NCBI GenBank assembly: GCA_002307065.1
Contig: DBTN01000042.1
Location: forward strand, 630 to 45,397
Source of the DNA: Akkermansiaceae bacterium UBA1315
GTDB taxonomy: Bacteria; Verrucomicrobiota; Verrucomicrobiia; Verrucomicrobiales; Akkermansiaceae
DNA: 44,768 nt
Direction: 5' to 3'
Shown here: piece by piece, positions 15,205 through 24,052 of the stretch
Layout: every line of letters begins with the position of its first letter
How positions within the stretch are numbered: the first letter of the stretch is position 1
Program-made: the position numbers and the translations under genes
The notes under the pieces: generated by a model
What the model saw: the letters and a program-made list of their open reading frames with translations, nothing else
The model's database searches: none
What the model was told of the DNA's origin: nothing

Positions 15205-16257
15205 TTATTGCTGTTGTTGCTGTTGTTGCTGTTGCTCCTGCCATGCGGCGACCGCGGAGCGAGATTGAGGTGCCTGAGGCGGCTGAATGATCGAAGCTCG
15301 ATCTGGCAGCAAAACATAAGTCTCAAAAATTTCGGCACCGATCAGATTGAACCGTTCTTGAAGCCCATCGAGATACCCATGCAAACCTTCCTTAAACGCC
15401 TCATCCGCCGAACCGAAGTTGAGCGCGGACAACAGCAACCCGGCTTCGCGTTCCGAATTGTTCGAGAACGTTCCACGCGGCGTTCCGGAAATCCGGTGCA
15501 GGCTGATATCGACACGCTCGATGCAGTAGCGGACGGATCGCGGGAAATCTTTGGAAAAAATCAGGAAATCCAGAACACCGGCCGCATCGATTTTCCGTTG
15601 CTCGGCCCGAAAGGCACCCATCGCTCCGCACGACCGCAGAATCGCCGTCCAATGCAGCAAGCCCGGCGCACCATTTTCCTCACCGTTCAATTCGCCCGGC
15701 AGATAACTGGAAATGTCCAAAAACCGGGTGGTTTTATCCGCGCGTTCGAGGTGTCGACCCAAATCCATGAACTCCCACGCTTCATTGCGCGAAGTCGTCG
15801 ACGCGGCGATTCCCAAAAACGTCACCGCGGATCGACGGATATTTTCGTAGTATTTCGGCGGATCGGAATCGATCAACCGGGAGGCTTCCGCCGATCGGCT
15901 GAAAAGATACAGGGCGTTGAGTTCTTCCCAAAGTTCGTCCGAAAGTTGATCGCGAACCGTGCGGGCATTTTCCCGGGCAAGAGCGATGCAGGACGCGATG
16001 CTGCTCGGATTTCGCGCATCATCGGTCAAAAACCGGATCACCTCCGCGCTCCCAGCGGAATCGTAAAGCTCGTTGAAAAGCTCTTCATCTCCCGTGCTGA
16101 GAATGATCGGCATCCAAAATCCTCTCAGCCGTTCGCTGTCGAGGCTTTCGAAATCGAGTAATAGCTGCTGATTGACATCGATGAGCCGGGCTAAGTTATC
16201 GGCCCGTTCAACATAACGAACCATCCAGTAAAGTGTATTGGCGACGCGGGAAAGCAT
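15205..16257 (-). CDS. Alpha-E domain protein (DUF403)
   Basis: A 350-residue all-helical protein of the alpha-E family, which accompanies circularly permuted ATP-grasp ligases. The N-terminus MLSRVANTLYWMVRYVERADNLARL and the internal WEFMDLGRHLERADKTTRFLD are family signatures. Its biochemical role is unknown; a partner role in peptide-ligase chemistry is inferred from constant co-occurrence. It lies 12 bases after the ATP-grasp gene and 3 before the transglutaminase gene. Unusually, it ends in nine consecutive glutamines encoded by a CAG/CAA repeat. Confidence 0.9.
   Translation of the reverse strand: MLSRVANTLYWMVRYVERADNLARLIDVNQQLLLDFESLDSERLRGFWMPIILSTGDEELFNELYDSAGSAEVIRFLTDDARNPSSIASCIALARENARTVRDQLSDELWEELNALYLFSRSAEASRLIDSDPPKYYENIRRSAVTFLGIAASTTSRNEAWEFMDLGRHLERADKTTRFLDISSYLPGELNGEENGAPGLLHWTAILRSCGAMGAFRAEQRKIDAAGVLDFLIFSKDFPRSVRYCIERVDISLHRISGTPRGTFSNNSEREAGLLLSALNFGSADEAFKEGLHGYLDGLQERFNLIGAEIFETYVLLPDRASIIQPPQAPQSRSAVAAWQEQQQQQQQQQ
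15208..15234 (-). repeat. Poly-glutamine trinucleotide repeat at the alpha-E C-terminus
   Basis: Nine consecutive CAG/CAA codons run up to the alpha-E stop in a CAG-CAA-CAA pattern with a 9-base period. Slippage by whole codons would change only tail length; out-of-frame slippage would extend the protein towards the transglutaminase start 3 bases away. Confidence 0.85.
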
Positions 16258-16269
16258 GACGGGGGTTTA

Positions 16270-17706
16270 TTAATGGCGGAGAACCCAGGTGTCCTTGGAG
16301 CCACCTCCTTGGGAGGAGTTGACCACCAACGAATCTTTGGTGAGGGCGACTCGTGTGAGGCCACCGGGAACGATTTTCACGTCTTCTCCATAAATGATAT
16401 ACGGGCGGAGATCAATGTGCCGACCTTCGATCGCACCTTCACACCACGTCGGCGAACGGGAAAGCGAAATCACCGGTTGGGCGACATAATTGCGAGGGTC
16501 AGCGGTGATCAACTCACGGAACTTTTCGATCTCTTCCTTGCTGGCGGACGGTCCCATCAGCATGCCGTAGCCTCCGGATTCGTTGGCCGCCTTGACGACC
16601 AGCTCCGGCAAATGATTGAGAATGTATTTTTTATCCTCTTCTTCCGAAGCCAGATACGTCGGCACGTTCGGCAAAATCGGCTTCTGCCCGAGATAATATT
16701 CGATCATTTTCGGGACAAAATAATAGATCACCTTGTCGTCCGCGACACCGGTTCCAACCGCGTTGGCGAGCGCGACATTTCCCGACCGGTAGGCATTCAT
16801 CAGCCCAGGAACCCCGAGCACCGAGTCCTTGCGGAAAACGATCGGGTCGATGAAATCGTCATCAATTCTTCGGTAAATCACGTCAACCCGGACCAGTCCG
16901 TGCGTCGTGCGCATGTAGACAAAATTGTCCATCACCACCAAATCGCGACCTTCGACGATCTCGATGCCCATTTCGCGAGCGAGATAACAATGTTCGAAAT
17001 ACGCGCTGTTATGGCAACCGGGCGTCAACAACACGCAAACCGGGTCCGCTTCGCGGCGCGGGGAAATATGGTGAAGCATGTTCAGCAAATCGCGCGGATA
17101 CGAATCGACAGGCCGGACGCCCATGGAATCGAAAATCCCCGGAAAGGCCCGCTTCAGCGCGTTTCGATTTTCCAGAAGATACGAAGCACCGGAAGGGCAG
17201 CGGCCATTGTCTTCGAGCACGTAGTAAGTTCCATCGGACCCGCGGATCAAATCACTGCCGCAAATATGAATGTAAATGTCGGCAGGGACGTCCACGCCAC
17301 GGAATTCTGGACGATAGTGTTTCGCCTGTTCGATGTAGAACCGGGGAATCACGCCATCCTTGAGAATTTGCTGATCGTGATAAATATCGTGGAGGAAAAG
17401 ATTCAGTGCCGTGATCCGTTGGGTCAGGCCCGCTTCCAGATGCTCCCACTCGGCGGCGGGGATGACACGAGGCACCGGATCGAACGGGAAAATCCGCTCC
17501 GTTCCCCGATTGTCGTGATACACGTTAAAGGTGATGCCTTGGCGGACGAAATAGAGTTCCGATGTCGCCTTTCGATCGAGAAAATCTCGCTCATTTAGCA
17601 TTCCCAAGCGATTGAGGAGAGGCGCACAGTGGGATCTTACCGCACCGCTTTCGCTAAACATCTCGTCGTGAAACTTTCCCGGATCGTAGCCCTCAAACAT
17701 TGCCAT
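16270..17706 (-). CDS. Circularly permuted type 2 ATP-grasp protein
   Basis: A 478-residue protein of the circularly permuted ATP-grasp family (former DUF404/DUF407). ATP-grasp enzymes join a carboxylate to an amine through an acyl phosphate. Recognisable blocks are GITFNVYHDNRGTERIFPFD, FHDEMFS near the start, LEDNGRCPSGASYLLENR, VLLTPGCHNSAYFEHCYLAREMG, and VVKAANESGGYGMLMGP as the nucleotide-binding loop. The C-terminus SSQGGGSKDTWVL is conserved. It is the first gene of the ATP-grasp - alpha-E - transglutaminase operon, divergent from sdhC across 198 bases. Confidence 0.92.
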   Translation of the reverse strand: MAMFEGYDPGKFHDEMFSESGAVRSHCAPLLNRLGMLNERDFLDRKATSELYFVRQGITFNVYHDNRGTERIFPFDPVPRVIPAAEWEHLEAGLTQRITALNLFLHDIYHDQQILKDGVIPRFYIEQAKHYRPEFRGVDVPADIYIHICGSDLIRGSDGTYYVLEDNGRCPSGASYLLENRNALKRAFPGIFDSMGVRPVDSYPRDLLNMLHHISPRREADPVCVLLTPGCHNSAYFEHCYLAREMGIEIVEGRDLVVMDNFVYMRTTHGLVRVDVIYRRIDDDFIDPIVFRKDSVLGVPGLMNAYRSGNVALANAVGTGVADDKVIYYFVPKMIEYYLGQKPILPNVPTYLASEEEDKKYILNHLPELVVKAANESGGYGMLMGPSASKEEIEKFRELITADPRNYVAQPVISLSRSPTWCEGAIEGRHIDLRPYIIYGEDVKIVPGGLTRVALTKDSLVVNSSQGGGSKDTWVLRH

Positions 17707-17904
17707 GGTTTTCTTTTTTAGAGAATAGCAGGCACCGGGCCAACTTTTAAAATCGTTCGATTCCGACGATTATCACGCCTTCCACCTGCGCAAGTTCCAT
17801 CAAAATGTGCACTCATTCTGCTATGGGCTCCTGTTACCCTTGAAAAGCACCAGACGAAGGGATAATCCTCCCTGCGGGAACCCGATCCCACGATCTAAAA
17901 CCTC

Positions 17905-18618
17905 ATGAACGCTCTCACTCGCACTGCTTCCGCCTATTGGGCGTCTTCGATTGGAAAAAAACTCGTCGTTGCGATCACCGGCATCGTTCTCGTCCTTTTC
18001 CTCGCCGGTCACATGACGGGAAACTTGCTGCTTTTCGCAGGCCGTGAAGCGTTCAACGACTACGCGCAGTTTCTCCACCACTCGCTGCATGGAGCGGGCA
18101 TCTGGATTGCGCGCCTTGGCTTGCTCGCCGCGCTCTTCCTTCACATCGCCGCAACCATCGCGCTGACCCGCCAAAACCGCGCCGCCCGCCAGCCCTACGA
18201 ATACAACAACACCATCCAAGCGTCCAAATCCTCGCGCATCATGATTTGGACCGGCCTCACGATCCTCTTTTTTGTCATCTACCACTTGATGCATTACACC
18301 ATTCACGCGGGAAACTCCTACGAAACCTACGTCGATCCCGCCTATCTCGCCGAAACCGGTGAGTCCCGCCACGACGCCTGGAAAATGGTGATCGACGGCT
18401 TCCGCGTCTGGTATGTCTCGATTTTTTACATCATCTCGATGACCGTTCTCTGTTCCCACCTCGGCCACGGCGTCGCCTCCATTTTCCAAACCCTCGGCTT
18501 CAATTCGAAAAAATCCCGCCCTTTCATCGAACGCTTCTCCTGGGGCTACACCGCGGTCATCTGGCTCGGTTTCGTCTCCATTCCCGTTGCGATTCTGATC
18601 TTCCGCTACGGCTACTGA
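17905..18618 (+). CDS. sdhC: Succinate dehydrogenase cytochrome b subunit
   Basis: The single large membrane anchor (237 residues) of class-3, Bacillus/Bacteroides-type succinate:quinone oxidoreductase; it binds haem b and quinone. Five hydrophobic helices are visible with conserved histidines (LAGHMTGNLLLF, QFLHHSLHGAGIW, LFLHIAATIALT, YHLMHYTIH, CSHLGHGVASIFQTLG). It is followed 30 bases later by sdhA. The start MNALTRTASAYWASSIGKK is normal for the family. A loose TTGAAA / TAATCC pair lies upstream (17840 onward), but I do not rely on it. Confidence 0.93.
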   Translation: MNALTRTASAYWASSIGKKLVVAITGIVLVLFLAGHMTGNLLLFAGREAFNDYAQFLHHSLHGAGIWIARLGLLAALFLHIAATIALTRQNRAARQPYEYNNTIQASKSSRIMIWTGLTILFFVIYHLMHYTIHAGNSYETYVDPAYLAETGESRHDAWKMVIDGFRVWYVSIFYIISMTVLCSHLGHGVASIFQTLGFNSKKSRPFIERFSWGYTAVIWLGFVSIPVAILIFRYGY

Positions 18619-18648
18619 TCCCCTCTCCATTTCCACCTGAATTTCACC

Positions 18649-20625
18649 ATGTCCTTTGTACTTGATAGCAAAATCCCGTCCGGCCCTCTTGAGCAAAAGT
18701 GGTCGAAGCACAAGATGGACTCGAAGCTCATCAACCCGGCGAACAAACGGAAATTCACCGTCATCGTCGTCGGCTCGGGCCTCGCAGGTGGAGCGGCTGC
18801 CGCGACGCTCGCCGAACTTGGCTATCAGGTGAAATGCTTCACGCACCTCGACAGTCCGCGCCGCGCTCACTCGATCGCCGCACAAGGGGGAATCAACGCC
18901 GCGAAAAATTACCGCAACGACGGCGACTCGGTCCGCCGGCTTTTCTACGACACGATCAAAGGCGGCGACTTCCGTGCGCGTGAAGCGAACGTTTACCGCT
19001 TGGCGGAAGTTTCCAACCAGATCATCGACCAATGCGTCGCCCAAGGTGTTCCTTTCGCCCGGGAATACGGCGGTCTGCTCGACAACCGGTCGTTCGGCGG
19101 TGCTCAGGTTTCCCGCACCTTTTACGCTCGGGGCCAAACCGGTCAGCAATTGCTCATCGGCTGCTACCAAGCGCTCGAAAAGGAAATCCATAAAGGCGGC
19201 GTGAAAATGTACACCCGCACCGAAATGCTCGACCTCGTCTTGGTCGACGGCCACGCCAAAGGCATCGTCGTCCGCGATTTGCGAACCGGTGTGATCAGCA
19301 CCCACGCGGCCGATGCGGTGATCCTCGCAACCGGCGGCTACGGCAACGTCTTTTTCCTGTCGACCAATGCGATGGGCTGCAACGTGACCGCCGCCTGGCG
19401 TTCCGCCCGTCGCGGCGCGCTTTTCGCCAATCCGTGCTTCACCCAAATTCACCCGACCTGCATCCCGGTCAGCGGCGATTACCAATCGAAGCTCACCCTG
19501 ATGTCTGAGTCGCTCCGCAACGACGGCCGCATCTGGGCCCCTAAATCTCAAGAGGTCGCCAAAAAACTCCAACGCAAGGAAATCACCGCCAAAGACGTCG
19601 CGGAAGACCAGCGCGACTACTTCCTCGAACGGAAATATCCAGCCTTCGGCAACCTTTCTCCGCGCGACATTTCTTCCCGCGCTGCGAAAGAAGCCTGCGA
19701 TGACGGCCGCGGCGTCGCCCCCACCGGTTTGGGAGTTTATCTCGACTTCCGCGACGCAACCGCACGTCTCGGCGAAGACACGATCCGCGCCCGCTACGGC
19801 AACCTTTTCCAAATGTATGAAAAAATCTCCGGCGAAGATCCTTATCAGTTGCCGATGATGATTTATCCTGCCGTCCACTACACCATGGGCGGGCTTTGGG
19901 TGGACTATAACCTGATGTCGAACGTTCCCGGCCTCCACGTTCTGGGCGAAGCGAATTTCTCCGATCACGGTGCCAACCGCTTGGGAGCCTCCGCCCTGAT
20001 GCAGGGGCTGGCCGATGGCTACTTCGTCATTCCCACCACCATCGCCAACTACCTCGCAACGCAAAAACCGGGCAGCGTCACCACTGAAGCCCCGGAATTC
20101 AAAGCCACCGCCGAAGAAGCGACCGAACGCATCAACAAGCTCCTCACGATCCAAGGAACTCGCACGGTCGACTCCTTCCACCGCGAGCTCGGCATGCTGA
20201 TGTGGAACAACTGCGGCATGGAACGCACTCGCGAAGGATTGACGGAAGCGATCGAAAAAATCCCGCAAATCCGTGAGGAATTCTGGGCAAACGTCCGCGT
20301 TCCCGGTTCCGGTCACAACGCGAACATGGAGCTGGAAAAAGCCGGTCGCGTCGCCGATTTCCTCGAATTTGGCGAACTCATGTGCTACGATGCCCGCGAT
20401 CGCGAAGAATCCTGCGGCGGCCATTTCCGTGCGGAGCACCAATTCACCGAAGCCGATCCCGACGTCCAATCTGGCAAGACTCAGTCCGGTGAAGCAAAAC
20501 GCCACGACGATCGGTTCGCCCACGTTTCCGCTTGGGAATACAACGGCCCCGACCGACCGCCGACGCTTCACAAAGAACCGCTCATCTTCGAAAACGTTCA
20601 TCTCTCCATCCGCAGCTACGCTTAA
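18649..20625 (+). CDS. sdhA: Succinate dehydrogenase flavoprotein subunit
   Basis: The FAD-bearing subunit that oxidises succinate to fumarate, or the reverse in fumarate reductases of this class. The 658 residues match the family. The FAD-binding GSGLAGGAAA lies at 42-51, the predicted flavin-linking His74 in RRAHSIAAQGG, substrate-site elements in FTQIHPTCIP and VHYTMGGLWVD, and ANFSDHGANRLGASALMQG near the second FAD contact. The C-terminus ends in a normal RSYA. The iron-sulfur subunit gene sdhB, which usually follows directly, is absent; a small membrane protein gene starts 21 bases later instead. Confidence 0.95.
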   Translation: MSFVLDSKIPSGPLEQKWSKHKMDSKLINPANKRKFTVIVVGSGLAGGAAAATLAELGYQVKCFTHLDSPRRAHSIAAQGGINAAKNYRNDGDSVRRLFYDTIKGGDFRAREANVYRLAEVSNQIIDQCVAQGVPFAREYGGLLDNRSFGGAQVSRTFYARGQTGQQLLIGCYQALEKEIHKGGVKMYTRTEMLDLVLVDGHAKGIVVRDLRTGVISTHAADAVILATGGYGNVFFLSTNAMGCNVTAAWRSARRGALFANPCFTQIHPTCIPVSGDYQSKLTLMSESLRNDGRIWAPKSQEVAKKLQRKEITAKDVAEDQRDYFLERKYPAFGNLSPRDISSRAAKEACDDGRGVAPTGLGVYLDFRDATARLGEDTIRARYGNLFQMYEKISGEDPYQLPMMIYPAVHYTMGGLWVDYNLMSNVPGLHVLGEANFSDHGANRLGASALMQGLADGYFVIPTTIANYLATQKPGSVTTEAPEFKATAEEATERINKLLTIQGTRTVDSFHRELGMLMWNNCGMERTREGLTEAIEKIPQIREEFWANVRVPGSGHNANMELEKAGRVADFLEFGELMCYDARDREESCGGHFRAEHQFTEADPDVQSGKTQSGEAKRHDDRFAHVSAWEYNGPDRPPTLHKEPLIFENVHLSIRSYA

Positions 20626-20646
20626 CCCACCACCCAAACATCCATC

Positions 20647-21018
20647 ATGGCTCGTCTCGCACTCATCTTCGGTTCCCTCCTCGTTCTTCTCGGCGTCATC
20701 GGCTACGCCCTTCAGGAAGGCGTCAAATCCCCAACCGCTTTCATCCCCGCCGGTTTCGGACTCCTGCTCATCCTCGCCGGCACCATCGCCACTGCGAAAC
20801 CGAGCCTGAACAAACACATGATGCATGTCGCCGCACTCGTCGGACTGCTCGGAACCGCTGGCGGCCTCGGCATGAGTCTTCCGAAAATCCTCAAAGGCGC
20901 GGAACTCGCCCGCCCGCTCGCCACCTACTCGCAAGTCACCATGGGTGTGATTTGCCTGGTGTTTGTGATCCTTTGCGTCCGCTCATTCATCGCCGCCCGC
21001 AAAGCCCGCTCGATCTAA
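20647..21018 (+). CDS. Small four-helix membrane protein, unknown
   Basis: A 123-residue hydrophobic protein with predicted helices near 3-25, 31-50, 64-84 and 96-115, connected by short loops and with a basic C-terminus (ARKARSI). It contains no cysteine cluster, so it is not a degraded SdhB. It sits 21 bases after sdhA, where sdhB would be expected, and 50 bases before modA; co-transcription with sdhCA is likely. Function unknown; an assembly or modulating role for the dehydrogenase is speculation. Confidence 0.75.
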   Translation: MARLALIFGSLLVLLGVIGYALQEGVKSPTAFIPAGFGLLLILAGTIATAKPSLNKHMMHVAALVGLLGTAGGLGMSLPKILKGAELARPLATYSQVTMGVICLVFVILCVRSFIAARKARSI

Positions 21019-21068
21019 CTTCTTCACGGAGCGCTGGCTTTCGCCGGCGTGTTTGGCCCACCAACATC

Positions 21069-21812
21069 ATGCTCCGCTCGTTTTGGGTCAGCCTTCTCCT
21101 CTGCGCCTCCCTCCACGCAGCGGACCTCCGCGTTTCGGCCGCCGCGAGCCTCAGTGATGTGATGAGGGAAATCGCCACCGCTTTTGAAAAGAAAACCGGT
21201 CAAAAGATCCTTCTCAATTTCGCCGGTTCTAACACGCTCGCCCGCCAGATCGAAGCGGGCGCACCGGTTGACGTTTTCATTTCGGCCGATGAAAAGACGA
21301 TGGATGGTTTGGAAAAAAAAGGTCTCACCAAGGCCGGAACGATCCATCCGCTTCTCGGGAATTCGATGGTCGTCATCGGCCCAGCCAGCAGCTCTTTAAA
21401 AATCACTGCAGCCCGAGATCTCAGCTCTCCGCAGATTCGCCGCTTGGCTCTCGGCGATCCCGCTTCCGTTCCCGCCGGAGTTTACGCCCGCACTTGGCTG
21501 GAAAGCCAAAACGCCTGGAAACCGGTCGAGCCAAAAATCATCTCCACCGAAAACGTGCGCGGCGCCCTCGCCGCCGTCGCCAGCGGCAATGTCGACGCCG
21601 GCATCGTTTACAAAACCGACGCAGGAATTTCCGCCAAAGTGAAAATCCTATTTGCGATTCCCGCCGATCAATCGCCGCCGATCGTCTATCCGGTGGCCAT
21701 CACGAAATCTGCCGCTGAATTGGTCAAAGCCGCCGCTTTCCTGACTTATCTCCAAACTCAGGAAATCTCTGCCGTTTTCGAAAAATTCGGTTTCACTCCG
21801 CTTTCAAAATGA
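21069..21812 (+). CDS. modA: Molybdate ABC transporter substrate-binding protein
   Basis: The periplasmic binding protein for molybdate or tungstate. The 247 residues begin with a signal peptide cleaved near LHAADL. They then show the ModA signature: VSAAASLSDVMREIATAFEKKTG, NFAGSNTLARQIEAGAPVDVFISAD, LALGDPASVPAGVYARTWLE, ENVRGALAAVASGNVDAGIVYKTDA and VYPVAITKSA. The ATG at 21069 is selected because it opens the signal peptide; the frame stays open to 20532, but that part is antisense-like filler overlapping sdhA. Its TGA overlaps the modB start (ATGA). Confidence 0.94.
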   Translation: MLRSFWVSLLLCASLHAADLRVSAAASLSDVMREIATAFEKKTGQKILLNFAGSNTLARQIEAGAPVDVFISADEKTMDGLEKKGLTKAGTIHPLLGNSMVVIGPASSSLKITAARDLSSPQIRRLALGDPASVPAGVYARTWLESQNAWKPVEPKIISTENVRGALAAVASGNVDAGIVYKTDAGISAKVKILFAIPADQSPPIVYPVAITKSAAELVKAAAFLTYLQTQEISAVFEKFGFTPLSK

Positions 21813-22483
21813 CTCAGGCCGACTGGCAAATGATCGGCCTGACGCTTGCCGTTTCGGCTTTTGCCATCGTTATCGCGCTCCCTTTCGCAACCGGTTTGGC
21901 CTGGTTGCTCGCTCGAAAAAATTGGTTTGGAAAATCCCTCGTCGAAACCGTCGCAACACTGCCGTTGGTCATGCCACCGGTGGCAACCGGTTTGATCTTA
22001 CTCAAGCTGCTCGGCCGCAACGGGCCACTCGGCGGCTGGCTTCACGAAACTTTTTCCATCGAACTGGTCTTCACCTGGAAAGCGGTCGTCATCGCCCTCG
22101 CGGTGATGAGTTTTCCACTTCTTGTCCGCTCCATCCGCACCGCATTTGAAGAAGTGCCGCGGCATCTGGAAGAAGCCGGTCTCAATCTCGGGCGTTCCCC
22201 TCTCAAAGTGTTTTTCCTGCTCACCGTTCCTCTCGCCCGGCGCGGGATTTGTGCAGGGATCCTCCTTTCCTTCGCCCGCGCCCTCGGTGAATTCGGCGCG
22301 ACGGTCATGGTCGCCGGATTCATTCCTGGGCTCACCGAAACGCTACCGCTCTCGATCTACCGCAGCGTCCAAATGGGCGACGACGCCCGCGCCCTTTCCC
22401 TCGCCGGAATTTCCGCCATCATCGCCTTCGCCGCCATCTGGATTTCCAGCAAACTCAACAGCCGCCGCAAATCCGCAGTCTGA
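21809..22483 (+). CDS. modB: Molybdate ABC transporter permease
   Basis: The inner-membrane channel subunit of the molybdate transporter, 224 residues with five or six hydrophobic helices. The ATPase-docking EAA loop is clear (HLEEAGLNLGRSPLKVFFLLTVPLARRG), as are TLPLVMPPVATG and FARALGEFGATVMVAG, typical of ModB. It overlaps modA by four bases. The ATP-binding subunit modC does not follow; the next gene, about 100 bases on, is a peptidase. The transporter must borrow an ATPase encoded elsewhere. Confidence 0.94.
   Translation: MTQADWQMIGLTLAVSAFAIVIALPFATGLAWLLARKNWFGKSLVETVATLPLVMPPVATGLILLKLLGRNGPLGGWLHETFSIELVFTWKAVVIALAVMSFPLLVRSIRTAFEEVPRHLEEAGLNLGRSPLKVFFLLTVPLARRGICAGILLSFARALGEFGATVMVAGFIPGLTETLPLSIYRSVQMGDDARALSLAGISAIIAFAAIWISSKLNSRRKSAV
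21890..21993 (+). repeat. Three ACCGGT sites in modB, two extended to ACCGGTTT
   Basis: ACCGGTTT at 21890-21897 and 21986-21993, with a further ACCGGT about ten bases before the second. Both octamers here encode Thr-Gly-Leu within Ala-Thr-Gly-Leu, whereas elsewhere the octamer is read in other frames. Part of the dispersed motif. Confidence 0.55.
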
Positions 22484-22583
22484 CGCGGCCCTGACCGGGC
22501 GAACGTTCCCCCCGTAGGCCAGCGGGATCGATAACCCCGGTTTTCCGCCTTTGCCTGTGCCCCGGTTTGCGCCAGAAAAAGGC

Positions 22584-24050
22584 ATGTCGATTTTCGAGAA
22601 AGCACGCGAACACGCGTTGATCACCTCGTCCGCAGCAATTCTTGGCTGGGATCAGGAAACATTTTTGCCATCCGGTTCCTCCAAATACCGGGCCGCCCAG
22701 CTTTCCTGGCTCTCCGCTCGCGCCCACGAACTCGCGACTTCCGACGATTGGAAAAACGAACTGGAAAAAGCCGAAGCGGCCGATCCCGGAGCCGATCACC
22801 GGTTGACCGCCAATCTCCGCCAACTGCGCCGCGAATTCGATCGCGCCACCAAACTCCCGGTCGAACTGGTCGCTCGCGAATCCGAAGCAAACTCGATCTC
22901 GATGCACGCGTGGTCGGAGGCGCGCAAGCAATCGAATTTCCCCGCATTTGCCCCCCATCTCGAAACGCTGCTCTCCATCGCCCGCGAAAAAGCCGACCGC
23001 TGGGGCTACGCGAACGAACCCTACGACGCGCTGCTCGACGGTTACGAACGCAGCACAAGCACCGCCGCCGTCGCCCATCTATTCGACGATCTGCGCCCGA
23101 AACTTAGCAAAATCGCCGCAGAGGCCGTCGACATTTCCAACCGCCATGCGGCCAAGCTCCCGACCGGTCCCTACCCGATCAAGGCTCAACAGGAATTTAA
23201 CGCAAAGGTCGCTGAATCCATCGGCTTCGATTTTCAAACTGGCCGCATCGATACGACAACGCACCCGTTTTGCACCACCCTCGGCCCTGCGGACATCCGG
23301 TTGACGACGCGTTACGACGAAACGGATTTCACGTCATCGCTGTTCGGGGTTTTGCATGAAGCCGGTCACGGGCTTTATGAACAAGGCCTGCCTGACGAGG
23401 ATTTCGGTCTGCCATCGGGCACCGCCGTCTCGCTCGGAATCCACGAATCCCAATCGCGACTCTGGGAAAATCACGTCGGTCGGTCACGCGCCTTCTGGAA
23501 TCACTGGTATCCGATCGCTCAGGATTTTTTCCCCGCTCTCGCGGATTTCTCGATCGAGGATTTCTTGAAATATGTCTGGCGCGCGGAATTTTCTCCCATC
23601 CGCGTCGAAGCCGACGAAGCGACTTACGACCTTCACATCATCCTGCGTTTCGGCCTCGAACGGCGTATGGTCAACGGTGAATTGGCCGTCAAAGATGTAC
23701 CGGAAGCGTGGAACGAATCTTTCCGCGAGCTCTTCGGATTCACCCCGCCGGACGATCGCCACGGCTGCTTGCAGGACATCCATTGGTCCATGGGCGGACT
23801 CGGATATTTCGCGACCTACAGCCTTGGAAATATCAACGCCGCTCAGCTTTTTGCCGCAGCCCGGCAGGATTCGGAAATCGCGTCGGCGATCGATCAAGCA
23901 AACTACGCTCCGCTCCTCGCATGGCTGCGAAAATCCGTTCACGCCCACGGCTCGGTCTACGATCCGGCGGAATTGATCCAACGCGCAACCGGTAAGCCCC
24001 CAACCGCCGACGCTTATCTTTCGCACCTTCAATCCCGGTATCTCCGATAA
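22584..24050 (+). CDS. Carboxypeptidase Taq-type metallopeptidase (M32)
   Basis: A zinc carboxypeptidase of family M32 that trims C-terminal residues from peptides in the cytoplasm. The 488-residue protein has the zinc motif HEAGH at 258-262 (GVLHEAGHGLYEQG), the downstream glutamate ligand region (GIHESQSRLWEN), and LGWDQETFLPSG near the N-terminus, all diagnostic. The ATG at 22584 (MSIFEKAREHA) is preferred; an in-frame TTG at 22551 would add 11 residues. It ends 2 bases before tmk, so the two are co-transcribed. Confidence 0.92.
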   Translation: MSIFEKAREHALITSSAAILGWDQETFLPSGSSKYRAAQLSWLSARAHELATSDDWKNELEKAEAADPGADHRLTANLRQLRREFDRATKLPVELVARESEANSISMHAWSEARKQSNFPAFAPHLETLLSIAREKADRWGYANEPYDALLDGYERSTSTAAVAHLFDDLRPKLSKIAAEAVDISNRHAAKLPTGPYPIKAQQEFNAKVAESIGFDFQTGRIDTTTHPFCTTLGPADIRLTTRYDETDFTSSLFGVLHEAGHGLYEQGLPDEDFGLPSGTAVSLGIHESQSRLWENHVGRSRAFWNHWYPIAQDFFPALADFSIEDFLKYVWRAEFSPIRVEADEATYDLHIILRFGLERRMVNGELAVKDVPEAWNESFRELFGFTPPDDRHGCLQDIHWSMGGLGYFATYSLGNINAAQLFAAARQDSEIASAIDQANYAPLLAWLRKSVHAHGSVYDPAELIQRATGKPPTADAYLSHLQSRYLR

Positions 24051-24052
24051 TC

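Noticed and set aside
15208..16161. Plus-strand frame starting with a poly-leucine run
   Set aside because: It is the complement of the poly-Q tail and the alpha-E gene; the leucines are the CAG/CAA repeat read backwards, not a signal peptide.
17821..20934. Minus-strand frame of over 1000 codons
   Set aside because: It is antisense to sdhC and sdhA, has no recognisable domain, and arises from the biased codon use of the real genes.
20532..21068. Apparent long N-terminal extension of modA
   Set aside because: It overlaps sdhA and the small membrane gene in another frame; the ModA signal peptide begins at 21069.
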